Positions 18,171-27,696 are shown, numbered from the stretch's first letter. The stretch is 64,000 bases of DNA from Streptomyces sp. NBRC 110028 (GCF_001417735.1 NZ_BBUZ01000022.1:1-64000), one strand, 5' to 3'. The notes: generated by a model from the sequence alone, not told the origin. Made by a program: numbers and translations.

Positions 18171-19859
18171 GTGCATCAGTCCCCGTCCCCCCACCAGCCG
18201 CCCGATCCGCCGGTCACGCCGCACGACCAGCAGCCGTGGTTCGACGGCGCGGCCGCTCCGGGGGGCCGGCCGCAGGCGCCGCAGCCGGGGCACCCCGGGC
18301 ATCCGGGGCTCCCGGGATACCCGGGGTTCCCGGGACACCCAGGCCATCCCGGGCCGTGGGCCAGAAGCGGCCGTCTCAGCCGCCTCTGGGACAACAAGGC
18401 CCTGCGCGCGACCGCGCTCATCGGGCTGCTGTCGATCTCCGGCCTCGTCATCCTGGCCCTCGTCCGCGAGCAGACCGGCACCAAGGGTTTCCTGGTGGGG
18501 CTCGGCCTCGCCGTGCTGCCCGTACCGCTGATCATCTCGGTGTTCCGCTGGCTGGACCGTGTCGACCCCAAACCCTGGCGGAACCTGATCTTCGCCTTCG
18601 CCTGGGGCGCGTGCGCCGCGACGCTCGTCGCGCTCATCGCGAACGGCTTCGCGACGGAATGGCTCATGACGACCGTCGCCGACTCCTCGTCCCCCGGCGG
18701 CCGCGCCGACGCCGACACCTGGGGGGCCACGTTCGTCGCGCCGTTCGTGGAGGAGAGCGCCAAGGCGGCCGCCGTGCTCCTGCTCTTCGTGTTCCGACGA
18801 CGCGACTTCAACGGGATCGTGGACGGCGTCGTCGCCGCCGGAATCACCGCCACCGGGTTCGCCTTCACCGAGAACATCCTCTACCTCGGCTCGGCGTTCG
18901 TCAGCGACCAGGAGTTCGGCTACTCGGGCATCCGCTCCACCACCGCCGCGACGTTCTTCATCCGCGCGGTGATGTCCCCCTTCGCGCACCCCCTGTTCAC
19001 CTCGATGACCGGCGTCGGCTTCGGCCTGGCCGCCGCGGCCGCCGTCCACCAGCGCACCCGCCGCGTCCTGCTGCCGATCGTGGCGCTGCTGGCCGCGATG
19101 GTCCTGCACGGCCTCTGGAACGGCTCGTCCGCCCTCGGCGGCTACGGCTTCATCATCGTCTACGCCGCGTTCATGGTCCCCGTCTTCGGGCTGCTGACCT
19201 GGCTCACGGTCTGGTCCCGCACCAGCGAGCTGCGCACCATACGCGAGCAGCTCACCGCCTACCAGACCGCCGGGTGGCTCACCCCGCCCGAGCCGATCGC
19301 GCTGTCCTCGATGCGCGCCCGCGGCATCGCCCGCGACCTCGCCCGCCGCACCCAGGGCTCGGCGGCGGCCCGCGCGGTCGGCGAGTACATCGCCGCCGCG
19401 ACCTCCCTCGCCTTCCTCCGCCGCCGCGCGTACCGGGGCACGGCGGGCCCGGACTTCACCACTCGCGAGCGCGAACTCCTCGACACCCTGTGGGAACGCC
19501 GCGACACCGCCCAGCCGGCCCTGGCCCACGCGGCCCTCTCCCTCCCCCTCCCCTACCCGGGCCCACCCCAGGGCCCCCTCCCCCCGCCGTACTGGCCCAC
19601 CGGAGGCTACGGCTACGGCTCCCCGGACCAGGGTTACGGGTACGGCGGCCCCAGCCAGGGCTACGGATACTGCAGCCCCAGCCAGGGTTACGGGTACGGC
19701 TCCCCGGGTCAGGGGTACGGCTACGGCGGCCCCCAGCCGCCCCAAGCCCAGCAGACCCCGCACCCGACGTACGCCTTCCAACCGTCTTACGCCCCGCAGC
19801 TACCGGCGCTCCCGGCTCCCGTCCCGTACGGCCCCACAGGCCCGCAGGGACAATCGTGA
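18171..19859 (+). CDS. PrsW-family intramembrane metalloprotease with repeat tails
   Basis: 562 aa, GTG start. The N-terminal 65 residues are Pro/Gly/His-rich with collagen-like PGxPGx triplets. About eight membrane segments carry the PrsW motifs: EESAK near 194, FAHPLF near 271 and HGLWNGS near 313, the expected metal ligands. The family cleaves membrane substrates such as anti-sigma factors. The C-terminal cytoplasmic tail (about 478-521) has five near-identical GYGYG-(S/G)P-xQ repeats. The substrate is unknown; trmB upstream is probably unrelated. Confidence 0.88.
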   Translation: MHQSPSPHQPPDPPVTPHDQQPWFDGAAAPGGRPQAPQPGHPGHPGLPGYPGFPGHPGHPGPWARSGRLSRLWDNKALRATALIGLLSISGLVILALVREQTGTKGFLVGLGLAVLPVPLIISVFRWLDRVDPKPWRNLIFAFAWGACAATLVALIANGFATEWLMTTVADSSSPGGRADADTWGATFVAPFVEESAKAAAVLLLFVFRRRDFNGIVDGVVAAGITATGFAFTENILYLGSAFVSDQEFGYSGIRSTTAATFFIRAVMSPFAHPLFTSMTGVGFGLAAAAAVHQRTRRVLLPIVALLAAMVLHGLWNGSSALGGYGFIIVYAAFMVPVFGLLTWLTVWSRTSELRTIREQLTAYQTAGWLTPPEPIALSSMRARGIARDLARRTQGSAAARAVGEYIAAATSLAFLRRRAYRGTAGPDFTTRERELLDTLWERRDTAQPALAHAALSLPLPYPGPPQGPLPPPYWPTGGYGYGSPDQGYGYGGPSQGYGYCSPSQGYGYGSPGQGYGYGGPQPPQAQQTPHPTYAFQPSYAPQLPALPAPVPYGPTGPQGQS

Positions 19860-19948
19860 CCCTCGCCGCTGTGGGGGGCTCACGCTCAGGGACCTGGCCG
19901 AGGACGCGGGCACAGGAGGCATAGGACCCGGTTGGAGGATCGTTCCTG

Positions 19949-21034
19949 CTACTCGACCATTCCCCACGCCACGGCGGTGGGCGACCCGGCCCATCCATCT
20001 ACCGTCTTCCACACAGAAGCGATACCCCGCTCTTCCAGGTAGGGCGCATACGCCTTGATGTCCTCGGTGAACAGCGCCAGCAGATGCGGCTTGGGTTGCC
20101 CCTTCTGCTCGTACAGGAAGTAGCTGTACTCAGAGAGTTGCCCCAGAGCTTCGCGCACTGCCGTGGTGGGGTTCCCCCGCTTGACGGTTTTGGCTTCCAC
20201 CAGCCACTCCAGGTCGGCCTGCCTCAGCACGAGGTCTTTGGGATGCATCTTCTCGGTGATCGGTACGAAGCCCTGCTTGTCGATGTACTCACCGAACCCT
20301 GCGACCAGCAGCTCATGGCTTCGGGACTTGGTGATTGTTCGCTGAGGAATGTGCGCGACATAGTCGCTTCCATCCTTGGGCCGGAAACCGTCAAGCCCCT
20401 CAGGAGCCTTGGCTGCTCCGTTGGTTGTCTTGACACCCTCAGACGTCTTCTCATCGTTGAGTGTCTTCTCCACAGCGGCAGCATGCTGAAGGACTTCGGC
20501 CATGTGCCAGAGGTCTTCACGCAAGCGTGACTCAGATGGCATGGCGTCCAAGCCATAGGTCCGGGCAGCCACGCTTCCGGCCTCGTACGAAAGAGCACGT
20601 AGGGCGTCGCACTTGAAGTCCGGACGGCCCTCATACCCCGCCACCAAGTCCTTCGGCAGCCCGCCAAACAGGGCTTGAGCGCGTTCACTCAGGTATACAC
20701 GGCGCTTCTCGCCTTCACCGAGTGCATCTGCCAACCATGTCACGCCCTGCTGGAGCGTGAGCGTCACGGTGCTGAGGTCAGCGGCAAAGATGTACGCCAG
20801 GTAGAGACCCCTCTTCGGATCGCGGGTGATGTCGGGGTCGTACACACCGATCCATGGCGTCTTGCTGGCGCCGCCACTACCTCCCTTACCTTCGGCTTCG
20901 AACCCTCCCGGCACGAGGTCGCCCCACAGGTTCTTCACCTCGCGGAGACGGTCTTGGGCGTAAACCCCCTTTGAAATCCCCTTCTTCCAGTCGTACGTGC
21001 TGGCCACGTCGAGGAGCAGGTCACGTATACCCAT
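19949..21034 (-). CDS. McrB-N (DUF3578-type) protein with C-terminal PD-(D/E)XK nuclease-like domain
   Basis: 361 aa from ATG at 21034. Residues about 55-110 carry the McrB N-terminal domain signature (WIGVYDPDI, GLYLAYIFAAD, LTLQQG), which in McrB recognises modified DNA. Residues about 235-345 look like a restriction-endonuclease fold: DLEWLVEAK (D-x6-ExK) near 276, then EALGQLSEYSYFLY. No GTPase/AAA domain lies between, unlike McrB. Codon use is less GC-biased than the flanks. It is divergent from a PLD-helicase gene across 151 bp. The ribosome binding site is poor; an in-frame ATG lies 30 nt upstream. Role in restriction of foreign DNA is inferred. Confidence 0.72.
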   Translation of the reverse strand: MGIRDLLLDVASTYDWKKGISKGVYAQDRLREVKNLWGDLVPGGFEAEGKGGSGGASKTPWIGVYDPDITRDPKRGLYLAYIFAADLSTVTLTLQQGVTWLADALGEGEKRRVYLSERAQALFGGLPKDLVAGYEGRPDFKCDALRALSYEAGSVAARTYGLDAMPSESRLREDLWHMAEVLQHAAAVEKTLNDEKTSEGVKTTNGAAKAPEGLDGFRPKDGSDYVAHIPQRTITKSRSHELLVAGFGEYIDKQGFVPITEKMHPKDLVLRQADLEWLVEAKTVKRGNPTTAVREALGQLSEYSYFLYEQKGQPKPHLLALFTEDIKAYAPYLEERGIASVWKTVDGWAGSPTAVAWGMVE

Positions 21035-21185
21035 GGTCAAAACTATGCATTGCTGGTCTGACATCGACCGTCTTCGATCGCTTACGGTCATCACGCACCA
21101 TGCAGTGCCAGCCTCGGTACGCCTCGAACTGTCGTAGGTCGCTGATAGAACGGTGTGTGGACTGGTGATACGAGGAGCCGCCGCC

Positions 21186-24100
21186 ATGACTGATGCCTTC
21201 ACCCACAGCGCAAGTCCAGCACCGGGCTTATATGAGCGGCTGATCACCGCTCGCGTCGAGGAGCAGCTGAAGACGCTGGACGCCGCAGGATGGAAGACCA
21301 TCCAGCAGAAGGTCGGCGAGCACTCCACCCCTCACGTGCTCGCGCGCCACGTCGCCGATACGGTGCGGGAGATCTTCACTAGCCTGCCCCCTTATGAGCA
21401 GGTGATCGCGGCCAACCACATCCTTGAGTCGATCAGCGCGCTGGACGGGGCCAAGCAGTGGGTAGACCTGATCGCGGACGGGCCTCGGCAACTGATCGCC
21501 GTCGCCGAGCAGGAGGCGCCAGGTGTCTACTCCGTGCGCCCGGCCACGCCGCTCTCCGAGACGGCGCTGATCACCAACTCCCCCGAAGACCCGAACCTGG
21601 GCTTCGAGCTGCGGGCCGAGTTGGCCACCGCAGACCGAGTTGACCTGCTCTGCGCGTTCGTGAAGTGGCACGGCCTGCGCGTCCTGGAGGAGTCATTGAA
21701 GGCGGCGCGGGATCGCGGGGTGCCGATCCGCGTCATCACGACCACCTACATCGGAGCCACCGAGCGGACCGCCCTGGATCGGCTCGTCAGGGAGTTCAAC
21801 GCCGAGGTCAAGGTCAACTACGAGCTGCGGTCCACCCGGCTGCACGCCAAGGCATGGCTGTTCCGGCGGAACAGCGGCTACGACACCGCGTACGTAGGCA
21901 GCTCGAACCTCTCCAGGAGCGCACTGCTCGACGGCTTGGAGTGGAACGTCCGCCTCTCATCGGTGGCGACGCCGCCGGTGTTGAAGAAGTTCGAGGCCAC
22001 TTTCGACTCGTACTGGAGTGAGCCCTCCTTCGAGAGGTACGACCCCGACAGCGACGCCGCCCGACTGGAAGACGCGCTCACCCGAGCCAGCGGAAAACAA
22101 CGGCCCGGCACCCACGCCATCAGCCTGTCGGGCCTCGAAGTGCGGCCCTACCCTCATCAGCAGGACATGCTCGAACGGCTCGACATCGAGAGGGACATTC
22201 ACGGCCGGCACCGAAACTTGTTGGTTGCTGCGACGGGGACCGGCAAGACCGTCATGGCCGCGCTCGACTACAAGAAGCTGAAGAGGAAGCACCGGGAGCG
22301 CCCTCTCAACCTCCTCTTCGTCGCGCACAGGCAAGAGATCTTGAAGCAGTCGCTTCGCACCTATCAAGAAGTGCTCGATAATGCGAACTTCGGGGAGCTC
22401 CTGGTCGGAGGAGATGTGCCACAAGACTGGACGCACGTCTTTGCTAGTGTCCAGTCCCTCAACGCTCGATCCCTAGAAAAACTCGGTCCGGACCACTTCG
22501 ACGTCGTGGTCATCGACGAGTTCCACCATGGCGTTTCCCCGACCTATCGACGCATCATCGATCACTTCGAGCCGATGGAGCTGCTGGGCCTGACGGCCAC
22601 CCCAGAGCGCATGGACGGCCGAAACGTCCAAGATGAGTTCTTCGGCGGCCACATCGCCGCCGAGATGCGCCTGTGGGAGGCGCTGGAGAATGATCTGCTC
22701 AGCCCCTTCCACTACTTCGGCATAGCCGATAACACCGATCTCGAAGGGCTCACCTGGAAGCAGGGTTCGTACGACACGGGCGAGCTGGGCAAGCTCTACA
22801 CGGGAAATCATGCGCGAGCTCGGCTCATCGTGAAGGCCGTGCAGGAAAAGGTGACGGATCCCGGCGCCATGCGGGCGCTGGGCTTCTGCGTCACCGTTGC
22901 GCACGCTCACTTCATGGCCGACTTCTTCCGTCAGGCTGGCATCAGTGCCCAGGCCCTTGATGGAACCACGCCCCCTGCGGAACGTGCCCAGGCCCTGAAG
23001 GACCTACGTGACGGCACGGTGCAGGTCCTGTTCTCGGTCGACCTCTTCAACGAAGGGCTCGACATCCCAGACGTGGACACCCTCCTCCTGCTCCGTCCGA
23101 CCGCCAGCGCCACGGTTTTTCTGCAGCAGCTGGGCCGGGGCCTGCGACGGACTCCGGACAAGGCTGTGCTCACGGTCCTCGATTTCATCGGCCAGCATCG
23201 AAAGGAGTTTCGCTTCGAGGAGCAGTTCCGTGCGCTGACGAGCTTCACCCGCAACCGTCTCACCGAGCACATGGAGCGTGACTTCCCGCAGCTGCCCTCC
23301 GGATGCGAAATCATCCTTGACCGTAAGTCCAAACAGCGCATCCTGGACAACATCAAGAGCCAGATCAACGTCAACGTGCGGCAGTTGACGCAGGAGGTGG
23401 CGGCATACGCTGAACCACGTCTGGACGCCTATCTCCGTGAGAGTCGCCGCGAGCTCAAAGAGCTGTATCGCAGCAACAACTCATGGACACGCCTCTTGCG
23501 GCGAGCCCGGCTTCTAGCCGAGGAGCACCCCGAAGCCGAAGAAGCACTCCTCAAGCGAGTTTCGGCATTCCTCCATGTCGACGACCCGCAACGCGTCCAT
23601 GCCTACCAGCGCATGCTTTCCGATGACGCCCCAGGGTACGACTCGCTGGATGCACCGGGGCAAGCGTACGCACGGATGCTCTTCTTCTCCTTGTGGCCGC
23701 TGGGAGGAGGATTCTCCAGCTACGCCGAGGGCTTCGCTTCGTTGCGCCAGCAGAGCGCCTTCCGAAGCGAGCTGAGCCAAGTACTCGCGTACAACCTGGA
23801 GCACACCGATCACTACCCGATCCCGCTCCTGGGCGACCATGATGGGATCCCGCTGGCCATCCACGCCTCCTACAGCCGTGAGGAAATCCTGCCCGCCCTC
23901 GGCCAGGCGGATGTAGACGGCTTCATGCCGGGGAACTTCCGCGAGGGGGTGAAGTGGTGCGAAGGGCTCCGGACCGACGCACTCTTGATCACCCTTGAGA
24001 AGGACGACAAGGACTTCTCACCACAGACCCGATACAAGGACTACGCGATGAGCCCAGATCGCTTCCACTGGGAATCGCAGAACCAGACATCGGAATCGTC

Positions 24101-24326
24101 GCCCACCGGCTTGCGCTATCAGCAACATCAGGAGCGCGGCACCCATGTGCTGCTCTTTGTACGGCGCTACAAGAAGACCGACATCGGTGGGCCGCAACCG
24201 TGGATGCTGCTCGGACCCGCTACGTACGAATCTCATGAGGGCAGCAAGCCGATGGGCATCGTCTGGAAACTCCAGCACACGTTGCCTGCCGATGTCTGGA
24301 CGTACTCAGCCATCGCGGCGGGATAG
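21186..24326 (+). CDS. PLD-nuclease / SF2 helicase / DUF3427 protein
   Basis: 1046 aa from ATG behind GAGGAG. Order: N-terminal alpha region; phospholipase-D-like domain about 130-290 with a single HKD-type motif (LHAKAWLF, GSSNLS) near 219-240; superfamily II helicase about 315-690 with Walker A AATGTGKT near 347, DEFHH near 443, GLTATPERMDG and QQLGRGLRR near 646; DUF3427-type C-terminus to the end. It should couple ATP-driven DNA or RNA translocation to phosphodiester cleavage. Divergent from a McrB-N nuclease-like gene, it forms a candidate defence pair. Domains are clear; the biological role is inferred. Confidence 0.85.
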   Translation: MTDAFTHSASPAPGLYERLITARVEEQLKTLDAAGWKTIQQKVGEHSTPHVLARHVADTVREIFTSLPPYEQVIAANHILESISALDGAKQWVDLIADGPRQLIAVAEQEAPGVYSVRPATPLSETALITNSPEDPNLGFELRAELATADRVDLLCAFVKWHGLRVLEESLKAARDRGVPIRVITTTYIGATERTALDRLVREFNAEVKVNYELRSTRLHAKAWLFRRNSGYDTAYVGSSNLSRSALLDGLEWNVRLSSVATPPVLKKFEATFDSYWSEPSFERYDPDSDAARLEDALTRASGKQRPGTHAISLSGLEVRPYPHQQDMLERLDIERDIHGRHRNLLVAATGTGKTVMAALDYKKLKRKHRERPLNLLFVAHRQEILKQSLRTYQEVLDNANFGELLVGGDVPQDWTHVFASVQSLNARSLEKLGPDHFDVVVIDEFHHGVSPTYRRIIDHFEPMELLGLTATPERMDGRNVQDEFFGGHIAAEMRLWEALENDLLSPFHYFGIADNTDLEGLTWKQGSYDTGELGKLYTGNHARARLIVKAVQEKVTDPGAMRALGFCVTVAHAHFMADFFRQAGISAQALDGTTPPAERAQALKDLRDGTVQVLFSVDLFNEGLDIPDVDTLLLLRPTASATVFLQQLGRGLRRTPDKAVLTVLDFIGQHRKEFRFEEQFRALTSFTRNRLTEHMERDFPQLPSGCEIILDRKSKQRILDNIKSQINVNVRQLTQEVAAYAEPRLDAYLRESRRELKELYRSNNSWTRLLRRARLLAEEHPEAEEALLKRVSAFLHVDDPQRVHAYQRMLSDDAPGYDSLDAPGQAYARMLFFSLWPLGGGFSSYAEGFASLRQQSAFRSELSQVLAYNLEHTDHYPIPLLGDHDGIPLAIHASYSREEILPALGQADVDGFMPGNFREGVKWCEGLRTDALLITLEKDDKDFSPQTRYKDYAMSPDRFHWESQNQTSESSPTGLRYQQHQERGTHVLLFVRRYKKTDIGGPQPWMLLGPATYESHEGSKPMGIVWKLQHTLPADVWTYSAIAAG

Positions 24327-24330
24327 CGGC

Positions 24331-24981
24331 TCAGCCGACCGCACCGAGTTCCGACTCAAAGTGCGTTTGGGCTCGGTCCAAGGCCGTGTCGGGATCGTGC
24401 CCATGGGCACGGAACCAATGGAGCACATCGGCGATCAAGGTAATCGCCGCCTCCTCCGCCACCGCATGACTCAGGGGCGACGTGGAGTGTGTCCGGAGGT
24501 GGGACTGGCCGTAGAGGGTGAGCAGAGCCTCGGCGCGATGCACCTGGGGTCGATCAACGTGGGTGTCGTTGCGCGTGAGCGCGGTGGCGATCTCGCACCA
24601 GGTGGTCTTTCCCCGCTCGGTCGGGATCACTCCCCAACGGTCGGTCACAGCAGCGACCAGTGCCAGCCCCCGACCCGACTCAGCCGTGGTGGCCGCGCTC
24701 AGCAGCGTGGGCAATGCACGGCAGTCCGGATCGCTCACTGCAATGCGCAGGAACGTGCCGTTCATGTCAACGCTCATGGTCGTCGGCGTCCCGAGGCCGA
24801 CGTGAGTGATGACGTTGGCGACGAGTTCGCTGACGCAGATCTGTGCCGCCTCCACCACGTCAGGTAGGCCCCAGAGCGTCAAGTGCGTACGCATGATGCG
24901 TCTCAGCGCGGCCACTTCGCCGGGTTCCGCCAGAAAGGGAAGGTCCCACGCCTTCCTCTGCATGCACTGCTCAACAACCAC
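24331..24981 (-). CDS. HATPase (anti-sigma/RsbW-like) ATP-binding protein
   Basis: 216 aa from a GTG at 24981 chosen for AAGGGG upstream; the frame is open to 25149. It has the GHKL ATPase motifs SELVANVITHVG and ESGRGLALVAAV (G1 box), followed by TTWCEIA. Such stand-alone proteins in Streptomyces usually sit next to an XRE-DUF5753 regulator and a DUF397 protein, as here. It ends 4 bp from the convergent helicase stop. Probably a regulatory kinase or anti-sigma factor; partner unknown. Confidence 0.75.
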   Translation of the reverse strand: MVVEQCMQRKAWDLPFLAEPGEVAALRRIMRTHLTLWGLPDVVEAAQICVSELVANVITHVGLGTPTTMSVDMNGTFLRIAVSDPDCRALPTLLSAATTAESGRGLALVAAVTDRWGVIPTERGKTTWCEIATALTRNDTHVDRPQVHRAEALLTLYGQSHLRTHSTSPLSHAVAEEAAITLIADVLHWFRAHGHDPDTALDRAQTHFESELGAVG

Positions 24982-25183
24982 GCGCTTCAACCCCTTGCCG
25001 TTGCGCCACACCAAGTGATCACTTAAAGCAATCGTGTGGTGCCTCTTGGTTACTTCATGTGAGAGCATGGCATCGACATATCCCGTCATGCAATGTGCAT
25101 ATACGGATTCGCCCGATTGAGTGACTGACGAATCGCCGAACGCCGACAAGACTGAACGGACGTCACCAGACTGAGGAGTTCAC

Positions 25184-26035
25184 GTGTCCGGATCACCCAC
25201 CGCACGACGTCGTCGCTTGGCGATCGAGCTGAAGAAGCTTCGTGAGGAGCACCAGCTCACCTGCGGCCAGGTAGGCAAGGAGCTGGACTGGAGCGGTTCG
25301 AAGGTCAACCGCTTGGAGACTGGCCAGGGTCGCGTACAGCCATCGGACGTCGACGCGCTCTGCCGCTTCTACGGAACCTCCGATGAGCTTCGCGAACTCC
25401 TCAGGGATCTGGCCAAGCAGTCCAAGGTGCGTGGGTGGTGGCATGCGTATGGCAGCGCCGTGCCTTCGTGGTTTTCGGTCTACGTCGGGCTGGAGCAGGC
25501 GGCCTCGGGGCTACGGACGTATGAGTGTGAATGCATTCCCGGGCTACTACAGACGGCTGACTACGCACGCGAACTCCGCCACGCCACATCTCCCTCAAGC
25601 ACCGAGGACGTGGAGCAGGTGATCGGCGTACGGATGGAACGGCAGGCCCTACTGACGAATGCGACGCCTCCCGACCTATGGGCGATCATCCACGAGAGTG
25701 TCCTGCGACATGCGATCGGCAGCCCCAAGGTGATGCGTGAACAGCTCGAACACCTCCTGGAGGTCGCCCTGCTGAAGAACGTCACGATCCAGGTGCTGCC
25801 GTTCGATGCTGGCAGCTACCCTGCCGTTGGGGCGTTCAGCATTTTGAAGTTCCCCGAGCAAGAGGACCTTGACCTCGTATACCGCGACGGCCTGACCGAC
25901 GCTGTGTATCTGGAGCGTCCGGAAGACATCGCTACATATTCGAATGCGTTTGACAACCTACGTGCGTTGTCCTTGAGTCCTCAGCGATCCAGCAACCTCA
26001 TCAGGCATGCGATGCGAGGACTGACAGATGACTGA
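25184..26035 (+). CDS. XRE-family regulator with DUF5753 domain
   Basis: 283 aa, GTG start behind GAGGAG. A cro/C1-type helix-turn-helix is at about 12-65 (LTCGQVGKELDWSGSKVNRL). The C-terminal DUF5753 region runs about 95-275 (ECECIPGLLQTADYAREL, VTIQVLPFDAGSYPAVGAFS). Related WhiJ-type proteins affect development in Streptomyces and act with a small DUF397 partner. It overlaps the DUF397 gene by 8 bp, so the two are co-translated. Confidence 0.9.
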   Translation: MSGSPTARRRRLAIELKKLREEHQLTCGQVGKELDWSGSKVNRLETGQGRVQPSDVDALCRFYGTSDELRELLRDLAKQSKVRGWWHAYGSAVPSWFSVYVGLEQAASGLRTYECECIPGLLQTADYARELRHATSPSSTEDVEQVIGVRMERQALLTNATPPDLWAIIHESVLRHAIGSPKVMREQLEHLLEVALLKNVTIQVLPFDAGSYPAVGAFSILKFPEQEDLDLVYRDGLTDAVYLERPEDIATYSNAFDNLRALSLSPQRSSNLIRHAMRGLTDD

Positions 26036-26228
26036 CATAGCACCGCTCGTGTGGCACAAGAGCAGCTACAGCAACGGGGCCGGAGGCAACTGCGTGGAGA
26101 CGGCGACGCTGCCGGACCACGAGACCGCCGTGCGGGACTCGAAGGAGCCGGAGCGGGGTGTGCTCGGGTTCTCGGCGGGGGCCTGGGGCGACTTCGTCGC
26201 GGCCGTGCGGGGCGGGCGGCTGGGCTGA
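26028..26228 (+). CDS. DUF397 domain protein
   Basis: 66 aa, normal DUF397 length. It has the standard pattern WHKSSYSNGAGGNCVETA, VRDSKEPE and WGDFVAAVRGG. It overlaps the XRE-DUF5753 gene by 8 bp. DUF397 proteins behave as small partners of these regulators in a toxin-antitoxin-like arrangement; the mechanism here is not known. Confidence 0.9.
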   Translation: MTDIAPLVWHKSSYSNGAGGNCVETATLPDHETAVRDSKEPERGVLGFSAGAWGDFVAAVRGGRLG

Positions 26229-26284
26229 CGGCCCGGGGTGGACGCGGGCCCGCGCGCCCGGCCGGGCCGGAGGGCCCGCCGGGC

Positions 26285-26417
26285 GCGCGTGGCGCGTGGC
26301 GCGTGGCGCGTGGCGCGTGGCGCGTGGCGCGTGGCGCGTGGCGCGGGGCGCGGGGCGCGGGGTGCGGGGTGCGGGGCGCGGCGCGCGTGGCGTGGGGTGT
26401 GGGGCGTGGGGTGCGGG
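26285..26417. repeat. Nineteen-unit heptamer array (GCGCGTG)
   Basis: Eight perfect tandem copies of GCGCGTG (26285-26340) are followed by eleven degenerate heptamers in strict 7-bp register (GCGCGGG, GTGCGGG, GCGTGGG and similar) to 26417. The array ends 3 bp before the stop of the convergent lipoprotein gene. It is a non-coding microsatellite, likely to vary in length between strains. Confidence 0.9.
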
Positions 26418-26420
26418 GGC

Positions 26421-27002
26421 TTACGGGTGGTACTTCTCCTCGACCGTCTCGGCCGCGCCGGACTTGCGGTCCATGGTGACGCGGACGGTCACGCTGTTGG
26501 TCTTGGCGGCCTTCTCCAGCTCGTCCACGGTGCACTTCGCGGTGCCGTAGCCGTCGTCGCCGATGCTCGCGCCGCCGGCGCCCCCGTCGTCGGAGCAGAT
26601 CGCGGCCGCGCCGAGGATCTTCGTGGCGTTGGCGACCAGGAACGCCTGATCCGTGCTGCCGTCCTCGGGCTTGACGATCAGCTTGCCGGGGGCGAGGTAC
26701 GACATCTTGCCGACGACCACCTTGTGGTTGCCCGCGTTGGCGACGCCGCCCCCTTCGGCGGGGGACTCGCCGCCGTTCTGGCCCTGGGTGGCGGAATTGT
26801 CCGAGGCGGAGGAGCCGCCACCGCTTGTGGACTGGGTCGAGGCGTCCTGCGAGGCGGGCGCCTTCGAAGAGCTGGAGGAGCTCGCCGCGCCGTCGTCGGG
26901 CCCGCAGGCGGTGGCGCCCAGGCCCAGCGCCGCGGCGGCGACGATGGTGGCGGCGATGCGGCGGCCGGCGCGGCCGCGGAGGCGGTTGGTGACGAGGTTC
27001 AT
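26421..27002 (-). CDS. Putative secreted lipoprotein, Ser/Gly-rich N-terminus
   Basis: 193 aa. A basic N-terminus (NRLRGRAGRR) and hydrophobic segment end in lipobox LGATAC, with lipidation at Cys33. A Ser/Ala/Gln/Gly-rich linker runs about 40-85. The folded part (about 90-193) contains two further Cys (AAICSDD, GTAKCTV), possibly a disulfide. No known family recognised. Function unknown; located outside the membrane. Confidence 0.75.
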   Translation of the reverse strand: MNLVTNRLRGRAGRRIAATIVAAAALGLGATACGPDDGAASSSSSSKAPASQDASTQSTSGGGSSASDNSATQGQNGGESPAEGGGVANAGNHKVVVGKMSYLAPGKLIVKPEDGSTDQAFLVANATKILGAAAICSDDGGAGGASIGDDGYGTAKCTVDELEKAAKTNSVTVRVTMDRKSGAAETVEEKYHP

Positions 27003-27128
27003 GGTGCTTCTCCCGTTGCTCTGTGCTCTTGTGCCGTTTCCGGACGACCATCAGTCTCGAAGATCGAGTTGGCGTTCCACTAACGGACAACTAATGCGGT
27101 GCAACGCTCTGAGCAGGGAGGTAACAGC

Positions 27129-27434
27129 ATGGCTGGAGTACCGGCGGGGCTGGTGGCCGCGGGTGGGCTGATCGGCGGGTACGGGGTGGCCCGGTGGACG
27201 AAGAGGCGGCCGCTCGGCGGGGTCGCGCTGGCGGCGGCCGGGGCCTTGGCCGCGAAGGGGTGGCGGGAGAAGGCGGGGAACGGGACGGCGGCCGTGTTGG
27301 GCGGGCTGTACGTGGCCGCGTTCGCCGGATCGCATCCGCTGGCGAAGAAGGTCGGGGCGTGGCCGTCCGTGTTCGCCGTGGCGGGCGGGGTCGGGCTCGC
27401 GTCCTGGGTGCTCGCCGACCGACGGGAGGGGTGA
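27129..27434 (+). CDS. Small hydrophobic membrane protein
   Basis: 101 aa from ATG behind AGGGAGG. Three to four hydrophobic stretches rich in Ala, Gly and Val are separated by basic turns (RWTKRRPLGG, KGWREKAGN). No catalytic motif is seen. The strong ribosome binding site and clean divergent position opposite the lipoprotein support a real gene. Function unknown. Confidence 0.7.
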   Translation: MAGVPAGLVAAGGLIGGYGVARWTKRRPLGGVALAAAGALAAKGWREKAGNGTAAVLGGLYVAAFAGSHPLAKKVGAWPSVFAVAGGVGLASWVLADRREG

Positions 27435-27696
27435 CCCTTCGGGCCCTGGGCCAGCGGTGGGTTCGGCGCCGTCCGTACGCCGGCGCGACGGCGTACGGAC
27501 GGCGCTGGACGCACCGCGAACGGGGCCGACGGCCAGTGGCGGCGGCTCTCGTCATGGGGCGTCGTGGGGGCCCGCCCATCGGTGCCCCGGCGATGGGGTG
27601 GACGTGCGACAGCGACCCGCCGGCGGCGCAGCGCGTCGCCGCCCGGTCCGCGCCTCGGCCGTCGGAAGCCGAACGCCGGGGTGCGCCAGGGGCGGG

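Noticed and set aside
26285..26417. CRISPR-like array
   Set aside because: Units are 7 bp with no spacers; simple microsatellite.
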